Assembly: GCA_038501195.1 (NCBI GenBank)
Contig: JBBPUQ010000001.1
Coordinates: forward strand, 1,488,001-1,552,000
Length of the DNA: 64,000 nt
Direction of reading: 5' to 3'
From: Nemania diffusa
Taxonomy: Eukaryota > Ascomycota > Sordariomycetes > Xylariales > Xylariaceae
The position numbers and the translations under genes were made by a program. Below the pieces are notes generated by a model, which worked only from the letters and a program-made list of their open reading frames with translations, was not told where the DNA came from and made no database searches. Every line of letters begins with the position of its first letter. The first letter of the stretch is position 1. Shown piece after piece: positions 24,841 through 37,140 of this stretch.

Positions 24841-25560
24841 ATTTTTACATTATAATACTTTTTAATTATTGTTTTATTTCTTAGTACATTTAATACAGTC
24901 TATACATTTGTTATTACTTTCGTAATATTTACTCTTAATTGTAACTATATAGTTTTATACTTTAGTAACAACTTATGTCGCTATAACTTTTTACGTCGCT
25001 GTAACTTCTTACATTGCTGTTATTAATACATTTAATATATTAACAACTATAAAAGTAGTAACATATATTTCTGTTTTTATTACTGTTTATATAATAGTAG
25101 TTACATTTAAAAACAAAAAAGTTAATAAAATACTCGAGCTTATTAATAAAGCAGAAGTTTATATAATTATATAAACTATATTTTAGCACAATATAAAAAA
25201 AAACTTTGTTTTAATATATATTGTTGTAATAATATCTAGTGCTGTTACAAAGCAAGTTTTAATACTATATACACTAATAGCTATAACTATTATAACATTA
25301 TTGTTTAAAGTTAATATAGCACTTACAGCAGCTAATAAATCAAGCTAGTTTATAATAATTGCAAAAACTGTTGTTATTAGCAAAATAATATTAGTAAAAG
25401 TAGTATAACTGCAAGTAGTAAATATTACTAGATATTTAGTTGTTTAAACTTTGCTAATTTAAATATTAGCAGAAATGTTAATACAATTTATTTTGTTCTA
25501 CAATATATTATTAAACTTCAAACTATAAACTATAAATAAAAGCTGCACTATTATAAAGTT
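24841..25560 (-). pseudogene. Possible decayed gene with hexapeptide repeats
   Basis: Read on the minus strand from 25560 down, 240 codons hold about 14 stops, all TAA or TAG. 53 codons (25344-25186) and 32 codons (25443-25348) are open. In its lower part the frame crosses an 18-bp tandem repeat whose units translate EVTAT-stop, KVIAT-stop and VVTKV-stop, so each unit ends in TAA where CAA (Gln) is likely. Thr/Val-rich repeats of this type are common in fungal cell-surface and secreted proteins, so a relic of such a gene is an attractive but unproven reading. Below the repeat the frame reads SNNKCIDCIKCTKK. No signal peptide or start can be fixed. Confidence is limited because Thr and Val codons (ACT, GTA) are also favoured by the base bias. 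Confidence 0.4.
24955..25026. repeat. 18-bp tandem repeat, about four copies
   Basis: Units TTATGTCGCTATAACTTT (24973-24990), TTACGTCGCTGTAACTTC (24991-25008) and TTACATTGCTGTTATTAA (25009-25026) are adjacent, and a more diverged copy occupies 24955-24972. Three CpG dinucleotides fall in 30 bases, dense for this window. The period is a multiple of three and the differences are mostly transitions. Confidence 0.75.
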
Positions 25561-25774
25561 AATTTAAAAGTTAACTATTGTGTCAAATTTTAAAACTTTA
25601 AATTAGAAATACTATAAATATTATTGTAATTTTAATTTACTTGTTTTATAAATGTTAAAAATATTGCAAGTAGTGGTTTATATTGTTGAAATGTAGTTAT
25701 ATTTACATATTGTTTAAAGATAAAAATTAAAAAAATTATTATGTTACAAAAGTTAAAACAAATAAATAAATTAA

Positions 25775-25954
25775 TATAGTATTATATTTAATATTAAAGA
25801 ATTTTGTTTATTTTTAATAAATATATTAAAAAAAAATGATTTAAAAAAAAATGATTTAAAAAAAAATGGTTTAAAAAAAAATAATTTAAAAAAAAATGAT
25901 TTAAAAAAAAATGATTTAAAAGAAAATTATTTAAAAATAAAATATTTACAATAA
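25775..25954 (+). pseudogene. Small open frame with LKKND repeats
   Basis: 59 stop-free codons from 25775 end at TAA 25952. From 25826 the frame crosses a 15-bp minisatellite and encodes LKKND repeated six times with variants LKKNG and LKKNN, then LKENY. The period equals five codons, so array and frame match exactly. There is no ATG, GTG or TTG start in the run, and A-rich DNA tends to encode Lys, so this may be a minisatellite that happens to be open. The upstream part (NIKEFCLFLINI) is not recognised. Confidence 0.3.
25826..25948. repeat. 15-bp minisatellite, about eight copies
   Basis: The unit is TGATTTAAAAAAAAA. The TGAT, or its variant, starts at 25837, 25852, 25867 (TGGT), 25882 (TAAT), 25897, 25912 and 25927 (TTAT), an exact 15-base spacing, and a last copy is shifted by one base. 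The TGA core is TCA on the minus strand, the context most depleted elsewhere. The TAAT copy is what one C-to-T change would give, and TGGT may be the older form. Confidence 0.88.
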
Positions 25955-26871
25955 AAAAATATATTATAGCTTGAAAAAAAAATATTAATAAGTTTTAGCT
26001 TTTTTGTTTTATTTTTTTGTTACATTATTAATAAATACTAGCTATTAATTCCAAGTTTTAGCTGTGTTATCAAAAGCAAAAGATTTATAATTATATATAT
26101 TTATTTATATATAGTATATTTTCGATCACAATTAATAACTTTTTAAGCTAAATTAAAATATTAATATTTTATTATTAGTACTATATAAATTATAAAGCTA
26201 TTTTAAAATATATAACTATAAAATATATATATATTTTTTGTTAAACTAAAAATAAAATAAACTTAAGTTTTTTTATAGTTGTTATTATGTTATAACTAAA
26301 AATTTTACTAAGCTAAAAACTCTAGTTATATTTAAGCTTGCTCAATATATTTTAATCTTAAATTTTTATACAGTAACAAAAAATCTAAACTTTAATATAT
26401 ATTTATATTATGTTTTAAAAATAACTTAGTAGTACTGCATTTTTAAAGCTTAATTTTGCTATTTTTAACAACAGTTGCAAAACAGCTTTTTAAAAAAGTA
26501 GTAGCTAGGCATTTCTTCAATATATTATAGATTAATATATAAATAATAAATTGTATTAGAAAAAACATTTAGTTTGTTAACTAAGTTCTGTTTTCAAGTA
26601 AAATAATCTAATATATTATAATTAACACTAGATATTGTAAAAATTGTGCTTTGTTCTATATAATATTAGTATATAGTATATATAAATCGGTTTATTTAAC
26701 AAACTAAACTTTTGATTTTATTTTTAGCAACTATATTAAATTAGTACTAGTTTAATAGTTCCATAACATAGTTTTTAAAACATTGTATAAAATTATAATT
26801 AAAGTTACTTAATAAATTTGTTTTGCAATTATTACTATTTAGCTCATTTTTAAGCTTTTAAGCAATATTAG

Positions 26872-27021
26872 TTAGTTAATTTACTAAAAGCTGCAAGCAA
26901 TAGTTGTACTAAACATTCTGTGCTAGTTTTTGTAACAAATCTTTAGATAATAATTCAAATAGCTATAGCATAATATAAAATCACAAAAAATATAAAATCT
27001 CTGCACTATTTAAAAAACATT
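26872..27021 (+). pseudogene. Possible decayed coding block
   Basis: 50 codons between TAG 26869 and TAA 27022 contain two stops, TAG 26944 and TAA 26971. The first 24 codons translate LVNLLKAASNSCTKHSVLV, with Ala, Ser, Cys and His codons intact (GCT GCA AGC, TGT, CAT TCT), and CTGCAC occurs later. Too short for assignment. Upstream, stops are at background density. Confidence 0.27.
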
Positions 27022-28380
27022 AAATAAAACAAAGTTAAAGCTTTAGTTTAAAAACTATAACAAAAATTAGTTTTATAAACAGCTATAATAATTTAAATAA
27101 AAATACATGTTTAAAAAAAAACTATTATACTTTAATATATGCTTAAATATATAAAGTATTGTTAGCTGCTTTTATTTATTCATAAAAATTTACATTGCTA
27201 CTTTATATTTAAGCTATTAAACTAGAACTAATTAGTTTCAAACTATTAAAACGTTTATTTAATTAATAACAAATTAAGTTCTAAATAAATATAAACACTT
27301 AAAAAAAGCTTGTAAATTATACATTTACATTAAAAAGCTAAAAATAGTTCAACACTTAATAAGTTATTACAATAAAAATATTACATTTATAAAAAAACTA
27401 GTTTAAATAGTTTATAACTAATCAAAACTATTTTAACTAAATAATAAAGCTGCTAATTAGCTATTAAAATATTTAAGCTACTATATAATTGCAACTAGAT
27501 AATATTTTTGTTATTAACTATTTCTTTTTTACTATATATATTTAAACATATTAAATACATTAGTTTTGTTTAATATATACAAAAATAGTTTCGCTTTATA
27601 TGTTATAAAAATGTTTAATTAATTATTAATATAAGTAGTTAAATAACACAAATCAAGTTTAATATTTAAAACATATTAACATATTTATAGTATATATATA
27701 TAATAAAATATAAAGCAACTTTATTTTTAAACAATACTAATAAAAAAAGAATAAAACAAAAACATAAATTTTTATTAGTATTATAAAAGTCAAAATAGTA
27801 AAACTATTACTTTTTGTAAAACTATATTAACTAAATCTTTGTTGTTATATTTGTTACTATTTTTTAATTGAAACTTTTTTTATTAAGTATTTATGTTTAA
27901 TTTAATAAAATGCTTATAATAATATAAGCTTTATTAATACTAATATAAAATTAAAAAAAAAAAAGCGTTTTAATTTTTAAAAGCGTAAAAATATATATAA
28001 AAAAGATATATTTCTAGTTATTATTAGCGTTGTAAATATTTCTTGTTTTTTAGTATTGTTATATTGCAGCTATAAAAACTATACTATTTGAAATTATAAA
28101 CTAAATCGCAGCTTTTTTACTAATTAACTATTTGCGCCACTTTTAACTAATAAACCGCTGCTGTATTACTATTAGCTTTTTTATAATAGCTTGTTAATTA
28201 TATGTTTTAAACACAATAAATTATTTACAAAGTTTTAGTTAATTTTTAATAACAATTTTTACAGTTTATATATAAACTTTTATTATTTACTATAATAAAT
28301 AATTAGTTTTTATTTACAACAAATAATAAATATACTTTTTGCTTTTTTATAAAAGTTTTTTACATTTAGTTTTTAGCTTT
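27022..28380. other. No gene seen
   Basis: AT-rich sequence. The 28021-28170 part keeps a few GC-richer bits (ATCGCAGC, TGCGCCAC, AACCGCTGCTG), but no frame stands out. Confidence 0.4.
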
Positions 28381-29109
28381 TTTAACGCTTTAATGTTTAC
28401 TGCTTTACAAAAATACGAAGAATTTTTATTTTAAAAAAATAGAAAAAAATTTTATACCGATTTAAATATTGTTGCAAAAATTTTAAACAAGTTTTCTAAT
28501 TTTTACAATATAACAATTAAAATGTTACAACTTTAAAATTAAATACTAAAGCTTAACTTTTAAAACTTGCTTATTTTTAATATAACATTAAACTATATAG
28601 TACAATATATTATTACTTTGTTTTATAAAAGCTTTAATATTTATATATTTAATATTTATAAAAAGTTTTTATATAATATTTTATAAAAATGTTTAATTTT
28701 TAAAATTATTACAACTTTTCAAATAAAATTTTTTGTTAGTAGGTTTTTTATTTTAAATAACATTTTATTCTTTATATTAACTTATATTAACTTAAAAGTT
28801 TTAAAAATAACCTGCTTTATATACTTAAAACAGGTTTTTTTTTTTTATAAACTATTACTATTGCAGTTTTTTTGTTTTAAAGGATATGTTATTTATAAAA
28901 AATTATTGCTGTTTTTTTATTTTAAACTAATTTTGTTAAAAATGCAGCTGTTAAATATAACATTAAATAAAAGCAATTAAAAATCGTATTTGTTTCAAAT
29001 AAAAGCGCTATTATATAAACTAACTTTAAAACTTATAAAAATGTTTAATAGCTATAACTTTTTATATATAAAGTTATATATTCAAAATAAAACTTTAATT
29101 TTATTATAA
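28381..29109 (+). pseudogene. Long stop-poor frame, unknown protein
   Basis: Read from 28381, about 242 codons hold six internal stops (28432, 28534, 28540, 28561, 28684, 28978), all TAA, before TAA 29107. A run of 97 codons (28687-28977) is open, the longest I found in the window, followed by 42 more (28981-29106). In 28681-29100 only two of about 35 stop triplets of the three plus frames fall in this frame. It is not listed as a usual ORF because no ATG lies near its beginning; ATG occurs at 28393, 28942 and 29041. The translation is Leu/Phe/Lys/Ile-rich (CFKGYVIYKKLLLFFYFKL), with CAG and CAA intact. No family recognised. Unlike other islands, GC is not clearly raised, so chance remains possible. 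Confidence 0.42.
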
Positions 29110-30594
29110 AGCTTTATAAATAATAAAATTTTATAGCTATTTTAAAATATATAAAAACTGTTATAAAAAATGTAATTAAAAAAAAGTTTTAATAGGTTTA
29201 ACAATTGTAACAAATGTTATATTATATAAAATAAATCTTTTTATTTATTTAAATACTTTTATTTTATAGCTTTTTTATTTCGATGTTTGTTTTATATTTT
29301 ATTATATGTAGCATATTTTTTAAATATAGCATTTTTTAATTTTTTTTAAAAAACTTGTAATATTTTAAAAAAAAAATCGCAAAATAAGTCACTCGCTTTT
29401 TTTTTGTGTGCTTTGTTTTTTAAGCATAAAACTATAATAATAAACTAAATAAAGTAACTGTAGCTTTTTTTGTTAATTTTAATTAAGTTTTTATTTATTT
29501 CTTAAATTAAACATAATAGCTATAAATATTTTATAGTAGTAAAAATTATATTAAATATAAAGCTTTTTTTCAAAGTTATAATGTTGTAAATATAACTAAA
29601 CAGCAGATATAATACTTGATTTTTAGTTTAAATATAGAACTTACTGTTTTTAAACGAGCTTTATAAATTAATAAATATTAAATTTAATTGATATACTTGT
29701 TATAACTTGTTTTAATTTATATTAATTAAAAAATAAAAAGCTTAAAGTTTAATATATTTACTATAAAGCAAAGTTAATTTATAAAAACTTTGATTTATAT
29801 TATATATTTAATATATTAATTCAAAATTAAATAAAAATATATATATTAATATAAAAATTTACACTAATAAATTTAAAGGTTATATTTATTATAACTTAAT
29901 AGTTAGTTTTGTATATTAAAAATTGTTTATATAGCTAATTTAAGATTTTAATATTAACAGACTAGAATGTTATATTAATAGCATAGTATGTTGAAGCTAC
30001 ATTTAAATATATTAGCTGTTTTAGTACTTTATAAAAGTACGGAATTTTAAATAGTTAATATAACTTTTTTTAAAAAAAAATTGTTGTTTTTTTATTAAAA
30101 CTATATAATAAGTTTATAATATAGTTATTTAAAAATAGTTTGAATATTTAACATTTATTAGTTAGTATTAACTTTAAAAAACGCAGCTTTAATTTACTTT
30201 ATAAAAGTGCCTTTTTTAGCTAAAGTTATAATAAATTATTAACTCGTTTAATTTTGCTTTTGTATATATTAAAAAACTGAGCTAGTAAACTATTAAATAT
30301 TGTTATAAAGTTATAATATAACAACTTTACAGCTTGCTATTTAAATTGCATATTTAGTATTTGAATATTTATAGATTTTTTTTAATAACTAGTAGATTTT
30401 AAATAGTAGAAAAAGTTTAACTTTGAAATAAGTTTATTACAAATTTAATAGAATTTTTAATATATAAAATTATGCTTTTGTATATAATAAGCAAAATTAG
30501 TTTTTAAAACAAATGTTTTATAAATTATATAAAATTATAAATTAGTTATTATTAAACAAAAAAAAGAAATAGTAAAAAAACTAAAATTAAAACG
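29110..30594. other. No gene seen
   Basis: AT-rich sequence with no frame, array or RNA gene that I could support. Confidence 0.5.
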
Positions 30595-30850
30595 TTAAAA
30601 ATAATTAAAGATTAAAATAAAGAAATAAATAAACAAATAAAAAACTAAAATTAAACAAAAAAGAAATAAGGAAAAAAATAAGAAAAAATGAAAAAAAAAT
30701 AAAAAAAGATAAAAAAAAATGAAAAAATAAAAAAAAATAAAAAAAAATAAAAAGAAACAAAAAAAAATAAAAAAAAACGAAAAAAAATAAAAAAAAATAA
30801 AAACAGCTAATAACAAATAAAAAATAAAAAAAAAAAATAAAAAAAAAATT
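30595..30850. repeat. A-rich low-complexity array
   Basis: Irregular units of A6-9 followed by TA, G or C, roughly (AAAAAAATA)n, with strong strand asymmetry (A far above T on the plus strand). The minus strand can be read as a 73-residue Phe-rich ORF at 30816-30595, but that is only translation of the repeat. It could exclude nucleosomes or bend DNA. Confidence 0.85.
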
Positions 30851-31984
30851 AACTATTTTTAAATTGTTTATTTTAGTTTATAAAACTGGGGTTTTTATTA
30901 TAGTATATTAAATTATTTAAAATTTTTTACTTATTTTGCTAGTTGTATAAAAAAACTCAAGCTATTAATTTATAGTATATAACTAAAACAAAACTTTATT
31001 TAAAAGAATTTTTAATAATAACTTTTTTTAAGTTTTATTTTTTTTGTTATTAAATAAATTAAGCTATAAAAATATTATTATATTGTTAGTTTATAAAATT
31101 ATTAATTTATAATAAAAATATTTAAGTTTAAACATTAATAAAAATATTAAAACTAATAAAGTTTTAAACAAAAATAAAACTAGCAATATTTGAGTTAATA
31201 ATAAAAATAACATTATTATAACTAAATATATATTTTATTTTTTTAATAAAGTTTTTGTAAACTAATTAAATATAATAGTACATAATATAGTTTTTATAAA
31301 ATTAATTAAAAAAAAAGTCAGAAAGCTAAGTTTTATTTAAATAAAATATTGAGCGAATAAAAGCAATATATAAAATTAGTACTGCTTTTTTATATATTTA
31401 TATAAAACTGCTAAGATTTGTAAACAGTTTTAAATTGCAGCTTTAAATATTAATAGTTATAAGTTTTACAAAAGTATTTATATTATAGTTACAATATAAT
31501 AATATATTATTATAATAAATTTAATAAGTTATAATTAAACTATTAATAGTTATTAATTTATTTATATTTAATACTTAAAAATTAAATTAAAAAGCGGTAT
31601 TTATATACTTGTTTTAAACTTAATTAATATAGTTGTTATAATAAGTTTTAATATTAAAATTAGCTAAAAATAAGCTTTAGTATATATTTAAAGATATAAT
31701 ATAAAGTAGATTTTGTTTTTTGTTTTGAACATAAAAATTAAACTAAAAACTGTTTAATAAAGCTAAACTGTTATAGATTTTTTACAAGCTATTTATTTTA
31801 AAGTTAAACATAAACTTAGTTATTTTTTTATTACTATTATAAAACATAAAGTTAAACTTTAATACGAGGTTTATAATATTAATAAATAATAAATTAACTG
31901 TTAAACTGTTAACAGTATAAATAAATTTAATAAAACTATTTAAATTAATATAAACAAAGTTAACAGAATTATTAAAATCTAGTT
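30851..31984. other. No gene seen
   Basis: Nothing beyond AT-rich sequence was noticed. Confidence 0.45.
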
Positions 31985-32447
31985 AAATAATAACTTAGCT
32001 TAATTTATAAAAAAATTGTAATTTGTTTTAAATAATATAAATACAATTGCTAATAACTGCATTTAGTGTTATAAAGCTCGTTTTAAATAAAAACATATAT
32101 AACTTAAAATTTTAACGCTTTATATTTAAAACCTGTTGTTATTAACTAATTAAAAAATCAAGTAGTATAAAATATATAGTATTACTGTTATTATTAAATT
32201 AAGTAATAAAATTAGTAATATTTTAAAAAAAAAGTAAATTAAGCTTTTGCTTTGTTAAATAAGCTATAAAGTTATTAAAGTTAAACTTATTAAAACTACA
32301 AATCAGATTTGCTGAATTTACTTCAATAATAACTTTTAAAGAGTTAAAGTGGTAATTGTTGCAAATATTAAAAACTACTAAAGTGTTTACAAAAATTATA
32401 TAATAAAAATAAAACACTGTAAAAAGCGCACTTAAAAAGAAAAAGAG
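31985..32447 (-). pseudogene. Possible decayed coding block
   Basis: On the minus strand 74 codons are open from 32447 to 32226, ending at TAA 32225-32223. Below this the frame has about six more TAA stops in 80 codons, with two open stretches of about 20 codons. The translation reads VIIEVNSANLICSFNKFNF in the middle, with Glu, Ser, Ala and Cys. A GTG at 32417-32415 is the only candidate start. An open run of this length is expected a few times by chance in the window. No family recognised. Confidence 0.3.
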
Positions 32448-35400
32448 TTAAATAATATAAAAAGTTGTAAACTAAAAAAATAGTTGATGTATCGTTTGAT
32501 TTTTTTATAATAATATTATTTAATTATATTTATAAACTACTAAATATATTTAAACACTTTAAATAGTTTTTAAAATAAAAAGCCTGCTTGTTAAATTAAT
32601 ATAGGTAAAACAAAAGCTCCGATTTTATATAAAGCATGATTTTATAAGTCGGTATAAGTAAAAAATCTGAAATCTTGGGCATATAACAACTAACGTTTGT
32701 ACTAAAAGCAGAAATTACAACAACTTAAGCTTTTAGATTTAGCGTTATATATTTTTTCTATTTAAATCGATTTAAAAATTAACTTTAAAAACTAATAAAG
32801 TAATACTACTAATATTAGCTTTTATTAAAGTTTATAGATTATTTTTTATTTATATAACATTTATATGTTAAAAAATGTTATATTATATTTATAACTTATA
32901 TAGCTTGTAAAATAACCTCTTTTTAATAATATTTTAAAAATAAACTTTAATATTAAAGCAAATAATAGTTAAAGCTAGTTTGTTTTATACGAAATTAATT
33001 ATTATATTTATATAACTTGTAAAAGTTTGAGTTTTTATATGCAATATTAAAAACTCTGTAATATTAGCTTATGCTCGCTTTAAAATTAATAGTATTAGTA
33101 TTAAATAAGCTGTTAAGCCCAGTTGTTTTATATTATAAAAAAGCACTTTTTTACAAATAAGATTGTTAAATATTATTTTAAAGCACCAGTACATAATTTA
33201 GAAATGTGTTTATAAAAGTAGTAATTAAATCAGCGCTTTAACTTTTTATTTTTTGTATTTAATTATACCTTAGATTTAAGTTTATAAAGCTTAATAAATA
33301 ATAAATATTGTTTTATTTTATAAAAACGCTATAAAAAAAGTAAAAGTAAGTAAAAGGAGTACTAGAATTAGCAATTAAACCTGGTATTTGTAATTATATA
33401 GCTGTTAAAGCTGGCTTAAAAAAAGTAAATAGCTAATTAAATAAGTTAACAAAAGTCTTTTTATATAATGTTAGCATTAATATGTAACAACTAGTAATAC
33501 TATTATATATAGTTGTATAACTATTAAATATATTTTAATTTAATAATATGCTTATATTAGTTAGTTTTATAAATAGTTTGTTAATATAAGTGTATTACTA
33601 ATAGTATTACAAAAATAGATTTAATTTTGTAAAAAACTGCTACATAGTTTTTAGCTGCTCCGGACTTTTATTTTTATATTTTTTAACAAGTATAAATATT
33701 TATAAAATTATAGCTTTTTATATTCAACTGTGTTTATTAATAGCACTGCTATTTATTAATATCGACTATATTTTTTAATATATAACTACTTTAAACAATA
33801 GTTTTATTATATTATAAATACTGTTATTACTTTTTATGTTTTTTACTTTGTTATAAATAAAACAGCTTTTAAACATTTTTTCTTAATTATTATTTTTAGC
33901 TGTAATTAATAAAGCTAGCTTTATTAATATATTTGTTCAAGTGTTAACTAAAAAAAATATATAAATATTGTGTTTAATATAGCTATATATTAGTTTGCTA
34001 TTATAGCTAATATTATATAATATAAACACTTTAACTAGTTTATATTAGTTTTATATTTTAAGCTTTAACTTAAATATATATAGCTTATTTAGTTTTAATA
34101 CTAAAATTACAGTTTTTTAACAATAGTTATATAGCATAAATCAATAAATAAAAAGCTTAATTATATAATTTAACTCAAAAATGTTTAAATATTTAAAACT
34201 CAATTGAAAATTTAATACAACATTAAAATGTAATATATTATATAGTTCAATAATATAACATAATGTTTTTTTATCAAATAAACATATATTATTTTAAGTA
34301 GCAGTAAGTTTTTTACTTAATTTAAAAAAACAAATAGTTTATTTATAAAATATTTCTTTAATAAATAATAACTTTATTTATAAAAGTTTCTATATATACT
34401 TATATAAAACAATAAAAATTAAACTATTAAAATAAAACAAGTTTTTATTGTTTTTTTTAACAATAAATTAAGCGCTATTTATTTTTTTTAAACATTAACT
34501 ATTAGTTATAAATTTTATATTGTATGTTTTAAAAATATTGTTTAATAATATAACAAAATAGTTTTTAAATAGTAAAACAAACATTTAAAATTGCTTTAAC
34601 TAAAAAAAAATATTATTGTTAGCGTTAAAAAGCTTAAAAAAGTAGCTATAGTTTAGCTATTTATTTAAAAAACAGCTATTAACTAGTGCAGTAAAGATTT
34701 TGTTACTTTTAAATAACTTTATATTTTTATTTATATTAAACTATAGCTTTTTTATATCTAGAACTTTTTGCTTTATAAAAAAAATAAAATATACTTAATA
34801 AAAAAATTAATTAAATCTTATATTAAAAAATTTATAAAATTACAAACAAATAACTAAAATAGAATAGAAAGTTTTTATTATTTAGCAATAGCTTAATATT
34901 TGTTTATATATTTTGCTAAGCTTTTTTATGCACTAAAAAAGCCTTGTACTTTTTAAATAAACAAGTGTTTAATTATATATTAAAAAATACTTTATAATTA
35001 ATATATTTTAACTATTTATACTAAATAGCTTTATATATATATTAACTTTAGTTTAACTAATTAATAGAATTAAAAAAAAAGCTTTTAAATTTATTAGTTT
35101 AGAAATGAAAAAATTTTAAAAGTTAAAAAACTTACTATTAAAAAAAACATTTTTTAGCTAAAAAAGCTATATCAGTTGTTTTTTATTACACTTACTTTTT
35201 TTTATTTTACTGCAATATTTTATAATAAAAACAGTATTATAAATAGGATTTTTTTATATATTTAAAATACTTTGTAGTATTAATATAAAATACATAGCTT
35301 AAATATATAGCATTTATTATAGTTTAAAGTTAGTAAAAAATATTAATATTTTAAAGAAATAAATAATTAATAAAAACTTTTTATTTAAATTAACAATCAA

Positions 35401-35808
35401 CTTTATTATTATATATTATAAACTATATTATATTATATATAAAAAAAAGCATATTTTAATATTTGTAAATTTTTTTCTTTTAATGTTATATTTTCTTTTA
35501 ACTATATTTTTTGCTTTTTTTTTTTTTAAATATTTAAACTATTGTTTTTAATAATTTATATCTTAAATTTTAAAATCTACTTAATATATATACTTGTTAA
35601 TATTTTTAAATAATAATATATTGTTTTATTAATTATAAAAACTGTTATTACTTTTTTAATTATTTGTGTTTTATTACTGTTTTTTTAAATCTTTTTATGT
35701 TATATTGCTACTTTTAAATTGTTACATAAACAATAATACTAGCTATATAAATATAACAGAATATTTAGTAAAGTATATATACGCATATACTACATATATA
35801 TATACACT
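32448..35808. other. No gene seen
   Basis: AT-rich. A few GC-richer spots (32580-32690 with AGCTCCGAT, TAAGTCGG and CTTGGGC; 33340-33420 with AAAGGAG, CCTGGTA and GCTGGC) may be further preserved fragments, but I could not define a frame. Confidence 0.35.
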
Positions 35809-35832
35809 TATATATATATATATATATATATA
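35809..35832. repeat. (TA)12 microsatellite
   Basis: Twenty-four bases of pure TA repeat. The 45 bases upstream (from about 35765) are also mostly alternating purine-pyrimidine (TATATACGCATATAC), so the segment could melt or adopt non-B DNA. Confidence 0.85.
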
Positions 35833-36723
35833 AATCTTTTTTTTATGTACTATATATAAAATTTATATAGAACTTATTTTTTTAACACTATAATACAACA
35901 GCAAACTTTTATTATTTTTAAAAGCTTAACTTAAATTAAATTTAAAAAAGTAGCTTAAAATATATTATTAACTTGTTTTTAAAAAAAAGTTCAATAAGTT
36001 TTTATAAAATAGGTGTATTAAGCATTCCACGATATAGTTGTTTTATAAACTTTTTAATTTATTTATATATTTATATATATTATTATTATTTTGCTCCATT
36101 TTAACTTAGCTTATTATAGTTTGCAAAAACTTTTATATATTATATTATAGTTATATTAAACAAATAGTTTATAATATAACAACTTTTTTTATTAGTTTAT
36201 TTTTAAACTTTATAAAAAAGCTACTAAATTTACTAAGTTATTTTATATTTAGTTTAAAATTTTAATAAATCTTTTTCTTATATTTTATAATAGATCTAAA
36301 TATTATAAACAATTTATTTAGTATATATTATTACTATTATATAACTAAGTTTGCTAAAATTTTGTTAGCTGTAAAAAAAAATTAAAATATAAGTTATTAA
36401 AATAAGTATAAGTTATAAAAAGTTGTACTATTTATATAAACAACTAATAATAAAAAGCTAACAATATAATTATAATTATATATTATTTTAATGTTAAAAA
36501 ATTAAATTAAACTTTAATATAATTTTTTATATATATATTAATACTAAAATTACTATAACTCTATTTTTGTTATTTTATTAACTTTAAAAAACAGCTGCAA
36601 AAAAAGTAACTTATAAACAAATTTAATACTTATAAATTTTAGTACATTTAAATTATATTTTTAACAGCAGTGTTACTGTTAGCAGTGTTGTTATAATATT
36701 TAAACTTTTTAAAAACAGTAGCA

Positions 36724-37140
36724 ACAAATTCTGCTATTTCTGTTTTTTTTTAGTTCTAAAGCTTAATTTTTTTGAAATAATAGTTAGTTTGCTAAGTTAA
36801 AAAAGCAATAGTTTAATAGTTTTCAGATTCTTTTTTTTTGTATTTTTTAACCCGTTGCTATAGTTTAATAATTTCGTTTTAAAACATATAAATTTGCTTT
36901 TTATATTAACCGACTGTTCTTTTTAAACTTTTTAATTCGAGCGCTAAACTAAGCTGTAATATACATTGTTATAATAAAAGTAATAGTAAATTTATACTTA
37001 ATACTAGTAAATTTAATAAAGCTTTTTTATATTATAGTACTACTGCTTTTATAGTTGTAAGTATATTTATAATATAAACTTTTATTTTGTTTATAAATTG
37101 TTAATTTTTTTAATTTTTTATAGATTTAATAAATATTATA
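36724..37140 (-). pseudogene. Possible decayed basic protein block
   Basis: Reading from 37140 down, about 139 codons hold nine stops (TAA, TAG and one TGA), fewer than background. 24 or more codons are open across 37020-36952. The best part, near 36950-36860, reads SARIKKFKKNSRLI, stop, then ANLYVLKRNY, with codons AGC GCT CGA and CGG that are rare in this window. A later part reads KIQKKRI-stop-KLLNYC with a TGA that fits Trp. The basic composition would suit a DNA-binding or transposon protein, but I recognise no domain. Confidence 0.35.

Noticed and set aside
30595..30816. 73-residue minus-strand ORF rich in Phe
   Set aside because: It is only the translation of the A-rich simple repeat; composition is nearly all Phe, Leu and Ile and depends on the repeat unit.
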